A stretch of DNA of 24,938 bases from DALYLB01 sp046154695 (lineage in GTDB: Bacteria; Acidobacteriota; Blastocatellia; RBC074), in contig JBJXFI010000027.1 of NCBI GenBank assembly GCA_046154695.1, positions 1 through 24,938 on the forward strand, in the 5' to 3' direction. The notes below the pieces were generated by a model. That model made no database searches, had not been told where the DNA came from, and saw only the letters and a program-made list of their open reading frames with translations. A program made the translations under genes and the position numbers. Of this stretch, positions 1 through 9,826 are shown one piece after another. Each line of letters begins with the position of its first letter. The stretch's first letter is position 1.

Positions 1-1
1 C

Positions 2-553
2 TTTGCGCCAATCAACGGCATTATCACCGCGAAGCATCTCGATCTCGGGTCGATGGCCGCGCCCGGCGCACCGCTTCTGACGGTTGAAGACGACCGGAAT
101 TATCGCCTGGAGGCCGCGGTCGAGGAGTCGCAGACGCGCAACATCCGCCTCAACACGCCGGCCCGCGTGACGATCGACGCGCTCGGGGGCGAAGAACTGA
201 CGGGCAGGGTTGTCGAGATCGTGCCGGCGGCCGATCCGGCGAGCCGCAGCTACACGGTGAAGATCCAGTTGCCCGTCCGATTGGGAGTCCGCACCGGCAT
301 GTTCGGCAAGGCGCGATTTCCGTCCGGACAGCGGCGGGCGCTGTTGATCCCCGTCGCGGCCCTCGTCGAACGCGGGCAGTTGACGGGCGTCTATGCCGTC
401 GATTCCGCCGGCATTGCGCGATTGCGGCTCGTGACCGCAGGCAAGCGCGAGGGCGAGCGCATCGAAATCCTCTCCGGCCTGAACGAGGGCGAGCGCATCG
501 TCGTCGACTCGAAGGCCTTGCCGCGGGAAGGAAGCCAGGTAATTGATAGTTGA
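2..553 (+). CDS. RND efflux membrane fusion protein (HlyD/AcrA family), C-terminal part
   Basis: The reading frame is open from base 2, so the gene begins upstream of the window and only about the last 183 residues are visible. They start with the second half of a lipoyl-type hairpin domain (FAPINGIITAK, then GSMAAPGAPLLTVED), followed by the beta-barrel (LEAAVEESQTRNIRL, then PARVTIDALGG and GRVVEIVPAADPASRSYTVK) and a membrane-proximal region with LNEGERIVVDS. This order is typical of periplasmic adaptors that link an inner-membrane RND pump to an outer-membrane channel. The RND permease gene starts about 230 bp downstream on the same strand, which fits an adaptor-pump pair. The substrate cannot be read from sequence. 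The family call is secure. Lipidation and the N-terminus cannot be judged. Confidence 0.9.
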   Translation, partial: FAPINGIITAKHLDLGSMAAPGAPLLTVEDDRNYRLEAAVEESQTRNIRLNTPARVTIDALGGEELTGRVVEIVPAADPASRSYTVKIQLPVRLGVRTGMFGKARFPSGQRRALLIPVAALVERGQLTGVYAVDSAGIARLRLVTAGKREGERIEILSGLNEGERIVVDSKALPREGSQVIDS

Positions 554-609
554 GAGTTGAGATTTGATTACAGCGGTTCTCACTTGCGTGCGACCCGGCT
601 CGCCATCGA

Positions 610-710
610 GAAGAGGAAGACGGAACAGACGGAAATAACGGAACAAACGGAGTCCTGAATTGTTTGGTTTCGTCGATTCCGATATTTCCGTCTGTTTCGT
701 TCTCCTCTTC
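610..710. repeat. Imperfect inverted repeat (32-nt arms) between adaptor and RND pump genes
   Basis: Positions 610-641 and 679-710 are reverse complements with about four mismatches across 32 nt. They enclose a 37-nt centre with a further short CAAAC/GTTTG pairing. The arms are oligopurine on one side and oligopyrimidine on the other (AACAGACGGAAATA against TATTTCCGTCTGTTT). The flanks at 541-569 (TTGATAGTTGAGAGTTGAGA) and 766-783 (GCGACCGACAACCGGCAACC) are also low-complexity. The whole 554-785 gap therefore looks like repeat-derived sequence. It could fold into a long hairpin in RNA, but there is no U-run typical of a terminator. Confidence 0.75.
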
Positions 711-785
711 TGAATCACGCAGCCAGGACGCATGCATATGCAAGCGGCTATAACCCTTACAGGCGACCGACAACCGGCAACCAAG

Positions 786-4088
<3,303 letters not shown>

Positions 4089-4146
4089 TTTCATTCTGTT
4101 CCGGCAATGGGCGATCGAGCCGCGCCGAAAGATTTCCGGGAGGAAT

Positions 4147-5835
4147 CTATTCGCGCCGGGACTTGAGAATGCTCCAGGCGAGATAGATTCCGAGGACGAG
4201 GGCGAGAAAGAAGCCAATTCCGAACATCGCGCCGGCCCATCGCTCGGCGCCGGCCGGGCGATAGACCGAAAGGAGAATGGCGAGGCCGACGATGAAGGCG
4301 GAGGTGAGGATTCCGAGGACGACGCGATTGACGAGTCGTTCGAGGCGGTCGAGGAACGGATCGAGGGTGTGCGGTTTCATGCCGACCTCGAAACCGCGGC
4401 GTTCCATCTCGCCGAGCAGCCGGCGCAGTTGTCGCGGCGCCTCGGTTCCCAGCCATGCCAGATCCTTTCCCATGCGGCTGAGCTTTCGCGCAAGCCGGCG
4501 CGGGGATCGTTGCCGGAGCAGCAATTTTACCGTGTAGGGTTCGAGGATCTTCAGCAGGTGAAAGCCGGGATCGAGCCGGGCGCCGAGCCCCTCGGTGATG
4601 ATGATGGTCTTGACCAGCAGCGCCAGGTTGGAGGGGAGATGGAGGTTGTGGCGGCGGATGATGGCCAGCGCCTCGTTGATCAGCGCCGTGAGATCGACCT
4701 CGCCCAGCGGGCGCCCGTAATAGGCGGCGATGAGGCGCTGGAGATCGCGGCGCAGCGTCTCGCGATCGATGCGTTCCGCCGTGACGCCGAGGCTCAGCAG
4801 CACATCGACGAGCTGGTCATAGTCCTGATTGGTGATGGCGATCACCAGGCCGGCGAGATGTTCCTGGGCCGCATCGTCGAGGATGCCCACCATGCCGAAG
4901 TCGATCAGGCCGAAGCGTCCCGCCGATCCCTCCGACTCGATGAAAAAGTTGCCCGGATGCAGATCGGCGTGGAAGAAGCCGTGATCGAAGATCATCCGCA
5001 GGATGACTTCAGTGCCGCGTTCCGCCAGCCGGCGCCGGTCGATGCCGCGCGCATCGAGCGCGGCGATGTCGTTGATCTTGGTCCCGCGAATCCGTTCGAG
5101 CGTCAACACCCGCGAGGTCGTCGTCTCGCCATAAACGATCGGAATGTGAACCGCGGGGTCATCGGCGAAGTTCCGCGCGAAGCGCTCCGCGTTCCGCGCC
5201 TCCTGTATGTAGTTCAATTCGGAGCGGAGCGTGTTCGCGAACTCGCCGGCCAGCCCCACGATGTCGATTCGCCGGGCAAACTCCCAGCGGCGGGCGAGCG
5301 CTGAGGCCAGATTGAGAAGAATCTCAAGGTCTTCCTCGACCTGTTCGACGACGCCGGGCCGCCGGACCTTGATGACCACTTCCGCCCCGTCCGGGCGCGT
5401 CGCCGCATGCGCCTGGCCGATCGAGGCCGCGGCGAGCGGCGCCGGATCGAAGCTCGCGAAGAGTTCCCGCACCGGATGCCCCAGCTCCAATTCGATTCGC
5501 TCGCGCGCCGCTTCCGAGGAGATCGGCGGGGCATTGTCCTGCAGGCGGGCGAGCTCCCCCTGATATTCCGGGGGCATCAGATCGGCCCGCGTCGAGAGAA
5601 ATTGCCCGAGCTTGATGAAGGTGGGCCCCAGCTCTTCCAGCGCCAGCCGCAACCGTTGCGGCGGCGTCGGCGCCTCCCGCGTGAGCGGACTCTCCGCGGG
5701 CAGAAAACGCTCCAGCCCGGCGGCCCCCGCAATCCAACCCAGGCCATGGCGAACCAGCACCTCCGCGACCTGCCGGTAGCGGGCCAGATGCAGATCAGGA
5801 AGCAGCAGAGAGGTTTTCGAGGGGATCTGTGTCAT
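4147..5835 (-). CDS. ABC1/UbiB-family atypical kinase-like protein
   Basis: A 562-residue ABC1/ADCK/UbiB protein. Family members are atypical kinase-fold ATPases that support ubiquinone or other isoprenoid lipid metabolism at the membrane. Visible motifs in order are the KxGQ region (FIKLGQFLSTRADLMPPEY, near residues 95-113), the Ala-rich nucleotide loop (AAASIGQAHAA), the lysine strand (VVIKVRRPGV), the catalytic-loop equivalent (HADLHPGNFF) and the metal-binding LIDFGMVG. Two hydrophobic segments close the protein (VLGILTSAFIVGLAILLSV and FGIGFFLALVLGIYLAWSI), as expected for a membrane-anchored UbiB. It is the last gene of a tight minus-strand run, 14 nt after the L,D-transpeptidase. No other quinone gene is in the window, so a specific ubiB symbol is not warranted. 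Confidence 0.92.
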   Translation of the reverse strand: MTQIPSKTSLLLPDLHLARYRQVAEVLVRHGLGWIAGAAGLERFLPAESPLTREAPTPPQRLRLALEELGPTFIKLGQFLSTRADLMPPEYQGELARLQDNAPPISSEAARERIELELGHPVRELFASFDPAPLAAASIGQAHAATRPDGAEVVIKVRRPGVVEQVEEDLEILLNLASALARRWEFARRIDIVGLAGEFANTLRSELNYIQEARNAERFARNFADDPAVHIPIVYGETTTSRVLTLERIRGTKINDIAALDARGIDRRRLAERGTEVILRMIFDHGFFHADLHPGNFFIESEGSAGRFGLIDFGMVGILDDAAQEHLAGLVIAITNQDYDQLVDVLLSLGVTAERIDRETLRRDLQRLIAAYYGRPLGEVDLTALINEALAIIRRHNLHLPSNLALLVKTIIITEGLGARLDPGFHLLKILEPYTVKLLLRQRSPRRLARKLSRMGKDLAWLGTEAPRQLRRLLGEMERRGFEVGMKPHTLDPFLDRLERLVNRVVLGILTSAFIVGLAILLSVYRPAGAERWAGAMFGIGFFLALVLGIYLAWSILKSRRE

Positions 5836-5849
5836 GCGCCGATCCTATC

Positions 5850-6659
5850 TCATCTCGCCGGCGGCAGAGGAGGCAGCGAGTCCGGCGCGTCATAAACGAT
5901 CACCGGCATCCCGATGACGGCGATCGCGCTGAACTCCTTCGACGCGAACATCGGTATGCGGATGCATCCATGGCTTGCGGGGACGGCCGGAACCAGCGGG
6001 TTTCCGTGAATCGCGATCCCCCCGTAAATATAGTTCGGAAAATAGAGCAGGCCCAGCGGGCTCTTTCGCCAGCCGTTGATCTTGCGCGTGACCTTGTAGC
6101 GGCCTGTCGGCGTGACGGCGCGACGCGTCGAGCCCCCTTCCGTGAACAGCTCCCCCGTGCCTGTGGAGACAGGCAGGATGCGCACGGCTGCGTCCGGCGC
6201 CGGAACGAGAAAGAGCACCTGCCGCCGCAGATCGACTTCGATATGCGCGTATCCCGTTTCCAATGGCGCGGGCGTCGCGGCCGCGCGCAGCGCCTCCAAC
6301 TCCTCCCTTGTCAGGACCCCGGAACGCTCGCGCCCCTCGATCTTCTGAAATGCGATCAGCGCATGACGGAGCGAGGCGTCGAGCCCCGTCGCGTCCGTTG
6401 CCAACCAGTATCCGCGCGCAGTCAGCAGCGCGCGCGCCTCGCGGATCTCCTCTTCGCTCATCCCCGCCTGGCTCTGCCGGGGAGAAGGCTTCGCCCTCAC
6501 CGAAGCTTCCCGCCCGGAAGCGGGCGGCTGCGATTGCGCCCTTGAAACCACGGACAAAAGAGCGGCGAGGCTGATGATCAGAAAAAGAGAGAGATACTCC
6601 TTTTCGTGTTCTTCGTGCCGCCGGGAGGTGTCCCGATCTTTTCTGTTTCGATTTAGCAA
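5850..6659 (-). CDS. L,D-transpeptidase (YkuD domain) with peptidoglycan-binding-like domain
   Basis: Periplasmic cell-wall enzyme predicted to form 3-3 crosslinks or attach proteins to peptidoglycan through a cysteine acyl-enzyme. The catalytic signature is intact: HGNPLVPAVPASHGCIRIPM, with the nucleophile in SHGCIR. A PG_binding_1-like region precedes it (ARALLTARGYWLATDATG, then ALIAFQKIEG). The N-terminus is problematic. The only conventional start is TTG at 6659, and it reads through a TTCGTG-type repeat (RRHEEHEK) before a hydrophobic stretch (YLSLFLIISLAALLSVVS) that looks like a signal peptide or anchor. An AAGGAG at about 6599-6604 sits just before that stretch, but no ATG, GTG or TTG follows at a normal distance. 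The true start may be non-canonical, or may have been disturbed by the repeat. The gene lies 13 nt downstream of the PPOX gene. Confidence 0.88.
   Translation of the reverse strand: MLNRNRKDRDTSRRHEEHEKEYLSLFLIISLAALLSVVSRAQSQPPASGREASVRAKPSPRQSQAGMSEEEIREARALLTARGYWLATDATGLDASLRHALIAFQKIEGRERSGVLTREELEALRAAATPAPLETGYAHIEVDLRRQVLFLVPAPDAAVRILPVSTGTGELFTEGGSTRRAVTPTGRYKVTRKINGWRKSPLGLLYFPNYIYGGIAIHGNPLVPAVPASHGCIRIPMFASKEFSAIAVIGMPVIVYDAPDSLPPLPPAR
6598..6632. repeat. TTCGTG-type intergenic repeat fragment overlapping the L,D-transpeptidase N-terminus
   Basis: The stretch contains CCTTTTCGTGTTCTTCGTGC, an 11-nt-spaced repetition of the TTCGTG word seen again at 13285-13313. No second arm was found, so this is at most half of the inverted-repeat form seen elsewhere in the window. 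It is translated as part of the putative transpeptidase leader. Confidence 0.45.
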
Positions 6660-6672
6660 TCCCCTCCGCGAT

Positions 6673-7095
6673 TTACCAGCGCTCGCTGATGCCGGTGATG
6701 CGGTCGATGCGTATGCGGAACAATATCGGTTGCTCCCCGCCCGATTTCATTCGCGATTCGACGGGAGACAAATGCGGAAGGTGCCGGTACAGGGCCGCCA
6801 GCCATTGCCCCCGCTCCTGCTCTTCCGTCACCTCCTCATACGAGCCATAGGCGATGACGCTCTGCCAGTTGTAATCGTCCTCAATCTCGTCGACCTGCAG
6901 GCAGGCCCACGGATTGCTTCGCAGAAGGCCGATCTTCTGTCCGGGCAGACTGTGGATGTAGATGCAATCATCCTCTCCGAGCAAATAATTGACGGGGACC
7001 ACATAGGGCTCGTTATCGAGGGCGCATCCCAATCGGCCCAGACGATGCTCCCGCAACAACTCCTTCGATTCTCTCGGACCTAGCTCATTGATCAC
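6673..7095 (-). CDS. Pyridoxamine 5'-phosphate oxidase-family (NimA-like, flavin-binding) protein
   Basis: A 140-residue split-barrel protein of the PPOX/FMN-binding superfamily. The family includes nitroimidazole reductases (NimA), flavin- or F420-dependent reductases and heme-related proteins. Characteristic features are the LGRLGCALDNEPYVVPVNYL strand pair near the N-terminus, CIYIHSLPGQKIGLLRSNP and ACLQVDEIEDDYNWQSVIAYG. I start at GTG 7095 because a perfect AAGGAG lies at 7103-7108 with a 7-nt spacer. The longer frame upstream reads through the palindromic element at 7115-7262 and is not credible. It is the first gene of the PPOX/L,D-transpeptidase/ABC1 run. It may also be reached by read-through from the upstream usp gene, whose promoter looks sigma-54 type. 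PPOX proteins and universal stress proteins often occur together in hypoxia regulons. The substrate is unknown. Confidence 0.88.
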   Translation of the reverse strand: MINELGPRESKELLREHRLGRLGCALDNEPYVVPVNYLLGEDDCIYIHSLPGQKIGLLRSNPWACLQVDEIEDDYNWQSVIAYGSYEEVTEEQERGQWLAALYRHLPHLSPVESRMKSGGEQPILFRIRIDRITGISERW

Positions 7096-7114
7096 TGGCT
7101 TTCTCCTTAAAAAA

Positions 7115-7262
7115 GTGGCACAAGCTGTCCAGCTTGTGCCGCATCCACCAGACCCGCCCGGAAAAAGACCGGGCCTCGAACGAGACCCCTTCCGGCGCGC
7201 GACCCGCCGCACTCTTCGCGCGCACCCTCACACCGGGCACAAGCTGGACAGCTTGTGCCACC
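7115..7262. repeat. Paired-palindrome (REP/BIME- or MITE-like) element
   Basis: Two 24-bp interrupted palindromes, at 7117-7140 and 7236-7259, have arms GGCACAAGCTG and CAGCTTGTGCC. The first has centre TC and the second centre GA, so each is the exact reverse complement of the other. The identity extends to 26 nt including the outer GT/AC. Between them are 95 bp with another small hairpin (CCCGG at 7157-7161 and CCGGG at 7169-7173). The element lies just upstream of the PPOX ribosome binding site. No transposase or RAYT gene is in the window. Confidence 0.85.
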
Positions 7263-7329
7263 ATGCTTTCATTGTTTCAGGGCATCGCGAAGCGACATGA
7301 ACGACTCCTACATAAGGAATTCTCACCTC

Positions 7330-8217
7330 TCAAAGATCCTCTCTCATCGCTGGTTTCAGCGGGCGGGTGATCAGGACGGGGCAGGGCGCCTGTCGCAGCA
7401 CGCGATCGGCATTCGAGCCGAAGAGCGCGCGCATCGCGAATCCCGCGCCATGCATTCCCAGGCAGATCAAATCGATCTCCTGCTCTTCGGCGTAGGCGAG
7501 GATTTCGCGGTACGGATGCCCATGGCGAACAGCAAGCCGCACTTCCGACCAGAGGTGCGTCTCTCTCGGAAGGGATTGCTGCATCAATCGGGAGGCGCGT
7601 TGAAACTCCTCCTCGATCAGGGGAGCCGCCGTGTCCACTGACGCGCCGGGCAGGGTCGAGATGACATGGAGCAGATGCAATTCGGCCTGGTTCTCCTGCG
7701 CCAGGGATGCGCCGTAGCGAACGGCGAGTTCGGCGTCATTGGAAAAGTCGTGCGCCACCAGAATGCGATTGAGGTCGATCTCGCCGGTCGTCGCCCCGAC
7801 GAACTCGCGCTCGTTCGGATGAATCACCATCAGGGGGCAGGGAGCGGTTCGGCAGACGGCTTCCGCCGTCGATCCCAGCAACGCCGCCGCTTTCGGCCGC
7901 CGGCGGGAATTCATCACGATCAGATCGATCCGATGCTCCGAGGCCAGCCGCGGGATCTCCACATCCGCCTCTCCTTCGCGAATGACCAGCTCCTTCTCCG
8001 TCAGGGCCGCTTTCCCGATTCCCGAATGAGTGCGGACCGCTGTCTCAAAATGGCCATGTATCCGCTTCCGCTCCTGCGTGTCCGGAATCGACGGCGGAAA
8101 ATAGGCGCCTATGAGGGTCGATCCATAGCTCTTCGCAATCGCGATCGCATACCGTAACGCACGATCGGATTCGGGTGAAAAATCGGTTGGGCAAAGAATT
8201 CTCTCAATCTGGATCAT
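7330..8217 (-). CDS. Tandem-domain universal stress protein
   Basis: Two UspA folds in one 295-residue polypeptide. Domain 1 (about 1-145) begins IERILCPTDFS. Its usual ATP loop G-x2-G-x9-G-S/T is damaged (NSRRRPKAAALLGST). Domain 2 (about 150-295) begins LNRILVAHDFS and keeps the loop (GMHGAGFAMRALFGSN). Only one site therefore looks competent to bind nucleotide. The start is ATG 8217, preceded by AGAGGAAG. The longer upstream frame enters a repeat and lacks family similarity. A sigma-54 promoter on the minus strand lies about 210 nt upstream (8429-8444). The PPOX operon follows after 234 bp. Tandem Usps are cytoplasmic stress-survival proteins without a known catalytic reaction. Confidence 0.92.
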   Translation of the reverse strand: MIQIERILCPTDFSPESDRALRYAIAIAKSYGSTLIGAYFPPSIPDTQERKRIHGHFETAVRTHSGIGKAALTEKELVIREGEADVEIPRLASEHRIDLIVMNSRRRPKAAALLGSTAEAVCRTAPCPLMVIHPNEREFVGATTGEIDLNRILVAHDFSNDAELAVRYGASLAQENQAELHLLHVISTLPGASVDTAAPLIEEEFQRASRLMQQSLPRETHLWSEVRLAVRHGHPYREILAYAEEQEIDLICLGMHGAGFAMRALFGSNADRVLRQAPCPVLITRPLKPAMREDL

Positions 8218-8237
8218 ACACTTCCTCTTTCTGTCGC

Positions 8238-8382
8238 CGAAACACGAAATCGGAAAAAAAAGCCCGGGACAAGCCGCGAAGGGGCGAAGAGGAGTTTTCT
8301 TCTCTTTTCCGGCCATTCGTCGCTTTCTACGTCTCTTCTTCGCGGTTCATTCCGACTGTCCCAGTGTTGCGTGTTTTCATAT
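8238..8382. repeat. Degenerate inverted-repeat element in the 5' region of the tandem usp gene
   Basis: Nested inverted segments are visible: GGGACA at 8266-8271 with TGTCCC at 8357-8362, CCGCGAAG at 8274-8281 with CTTCGCGG at 8338-8345, and an outer imperfect pair GAAACACG / CGTGTTTTC. The centre carries TTCGTCGCTTTCTACGTCTC-like sequence related to the TTCGTG-word repeats at 13227-13321. It lies inside the predicted 5' untranslated region of the minus-strand usp gene. Confidence 0.55.
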
Positions 8383-8428
8383 TGCGTCTCGGTCATAGTC
8401 GGCCACTGCTGTTCGAAACCTCAAGTAA

Positions 8429-8444
8429 AGCAAGACGCGTGCCT
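8429..8444 (-). promoter_or_regulatory. Sigma-54 promoter for the tandem usp gene (minus strand)
   Basis: Minus-strand sequence AGGCACG-CGTC-TTGCT matches the -24/-12 consensus TGGCACG-N4-TTGCW at all but the first base, with exact GG-N10-GC spacing. It points toward the usp gene starting at 8217 and predicts a 5' leader of about 200 nt. Confidence 0.75.
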
Positions 8445-8510
8445 CTTGCCGGAAGCGCAGGCGCACTGTTCTCCTTCTTCCAGCCATTTCGGATTTCGCA
8501 AAAAGACGCA

Positions 8511-8550
8511 TTTTCCTATGAGGAATTTTCCTCTCACCGCGGAATATTCC
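8511..8550. promoter_or_regulatory. Putative enhancer (UAS) shared by two divergent usp promoters
   Basis: GGAATTTTCC at 8522-8531 and GGAATATTCC at 8541-8550 (a perfect palindrome) are 19 bp apart centre to centre, with a further TTTTCC half site at 8511-8516. They lie midway between divergent sigma-54 promoters, about 70-110 bp from each. Similar paired sites occur upstream of the activator gene (17131-17163). The assignment to the local NtrC-family regulator is inference. Confidence 0.5.
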
Positions 8551-8618
8551 TCCGGCGCCGCCTGCGATGCCGCCTGCATCTACAGTGGGAGGCGCCCACA
8601 TATTTCATAATTCGGGAC

Positions 8619-8634
8619 TGGCATTGCATTTGCC
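8619..8634 (+). promoter_or_regulatory. Sigma-54 promoter for the second tandem usp gene
   Basis: TGGCATT-GCAT-TTGCC keeps TGGCA and TTGC with exact GG-N10-GC spacing. It lies about 190 nt upstream of the start at 8823 on the same strand. Confidence 0.65.
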
Positions 8635-8822
8635 GGGCAAAAGAGAGGAAGAGCGAGGCCTCCTCTGCGGATTTTTCCTCCTGCGCGGTATAGGTGGAGT
8701 CCGCGCCATTGAGATTACGATGGCGGGAAGCCGCATCTCATTCACGAACACCGACCGTCAAGCTCTCGTTGAAGAGGGAATCATCCTCCAGGCACGAAAA
8801 ATCGAATTGAGGCCGTACAGAA

Positions 8823-9725
8823 ATGAATATCGCCGAAGAATTTTTGCCGGTGCCTCCGCGAAGCATCTTTCATCCGTCCGATTTCTCGCGGGAGGGCATT
8901 CCGGCATTCGCGCACGCGTTGAAACTGACGCTGGCGGCGCAGGGACGAATGACGATTCTGCACGCGGATGCCGAGGGGGATGAGGTGCACTGGGCCGAAT
9001 TTTATAAAGTGCGTCCGATGCTGGAGCAATGGGGGTTGATTCCACCGCTCAGTCCCCGCAGCGCGGTCGCGGATCTGGGACTGAGCGTGGAGAAGATCGC
9101 CACACTGCATAAATATCCGGTCGATGCGATTCTCGGATTTCTAGCGCGGAATCCGCATGACCTGATTGTTCTGGCCACGCATCAGCACGACGGGCTGGAG
9201 CGATGGCTCCATCAATCGATCGCGGAGCCGGTGGCGCGCCGTTCAGGAGAGAGGACACTTTTCATTCCGCAGGGGCGCGAAGGTTTTGTCACGCCCAAGG
9301 ACGGCCGGGTGCAACTCGGAAATATTCTCATTCCCGTCGATCACATGCCCGATTCGCAGGCGGCTGTCACGACGGCCTGGGGAATCGCGGAGCTGCTGGG
9401 ATCTCAAGACACGGTCTTTACGCTGCTGCATGTCGGAAAGGAGGAGGACTTTCCGCTGGTGCAGATTCCGGGCGAGGTGTCGCGATGGCGCCGCCTGGCG
9501 CATGAAGGGGATGTCGAGACGGTCATCACCGAAGCGGCGGCGCGGCTGCACGCGCGGTTGATCGTCATGGCGACGGCCGGGCATCACGGGTTTCTGGATG
9601 CGCTCCGGGGGAGCACGACCGAGCGCATCGTGCGCTCGGCGGGCTGCCCGGTTCTCGCCGTTCCCGCCGACCTGCGCGAGACGGCGCACGCGCAGGACGG
9701 CCTGATTCTCCAACCTGCCGTTTAG
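8823..9725 (+). CDS. Tandem-domain universal stress protein
   Basis: A 300-residue protein with two UspA folds. Domain 1 (about 12-155) begins RSIFHPSDFS and ends with a degenerate nucleotide loop (ATHQHDGLERWLHQSIAEPV, no glycine pattern). Domain 2 (about 163-290) begins LGNILIPVDHM and retains a recognisable loop (TAGHHGFLDALRGST). As in the usp gene at 7330-8217, only the second domain looks able to bind ATP. The start is ATG 8823. The Shine-Dalgarno sequence is weak, but the family similarity begins close by and upstream residues in frame are not Usp-like. It is divergent from the other tandem usp gene and shares a 600-bp control region holding two sigma-54 promoters. The pentaheme cytochrome gene follows after 101 bp and is probably co-transcribed. 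Confidence 0.92.
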   Translation: MNIAEEFLPVPPRSIFHPSDFSREGIPAFAHALKLTLAAQGRMTILHADAEGDEVHWAEFYKVRPMLEQWGLIPPLSPRSAVADLGLSVEKIATLHKYPVDAILGFLARNPHDLIVLATHQHDGLERWLHQSIAEPVARRSGERTLFIPQGREGFVTPKDGRVQLGNILIPVDHMPDSQAAVTTAWGIAELLGSQDTVFTLLHVGKEEDFPLVQIPGEVSRWRRLAHEGDVETVITEAAARLHARLIVMATAGHHGFLDALRGSTTERIVRSAGCPVLAVPADLRETAHAQDGLILQPAV

Positions 9726-9826
9726 CAAGGAGGTCGATCGGCCCTCTGTTCGATCCTTCGGTTTTCAGCCTGTCAGGCAATGCTCGAACAGCCCGCAGAA
9801 AAGGAAAGGGAGGTTGGAAAGAGAGT

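Noticed and set aside
7116..7132. TGGCAC in the palindromic element as a sigma-54 -24 box
   Set aside because: At the required spacing the sequence is CC (first copy) or AC (second copy) instead of GC, so GG-N10-GC is not met.
8567..8983. Plus-strand open frame overlapping the second usp start
   Set aside because: It crosses a sigma-54 promoter and the usp start in another frame, with no similarity to any family I recognise.
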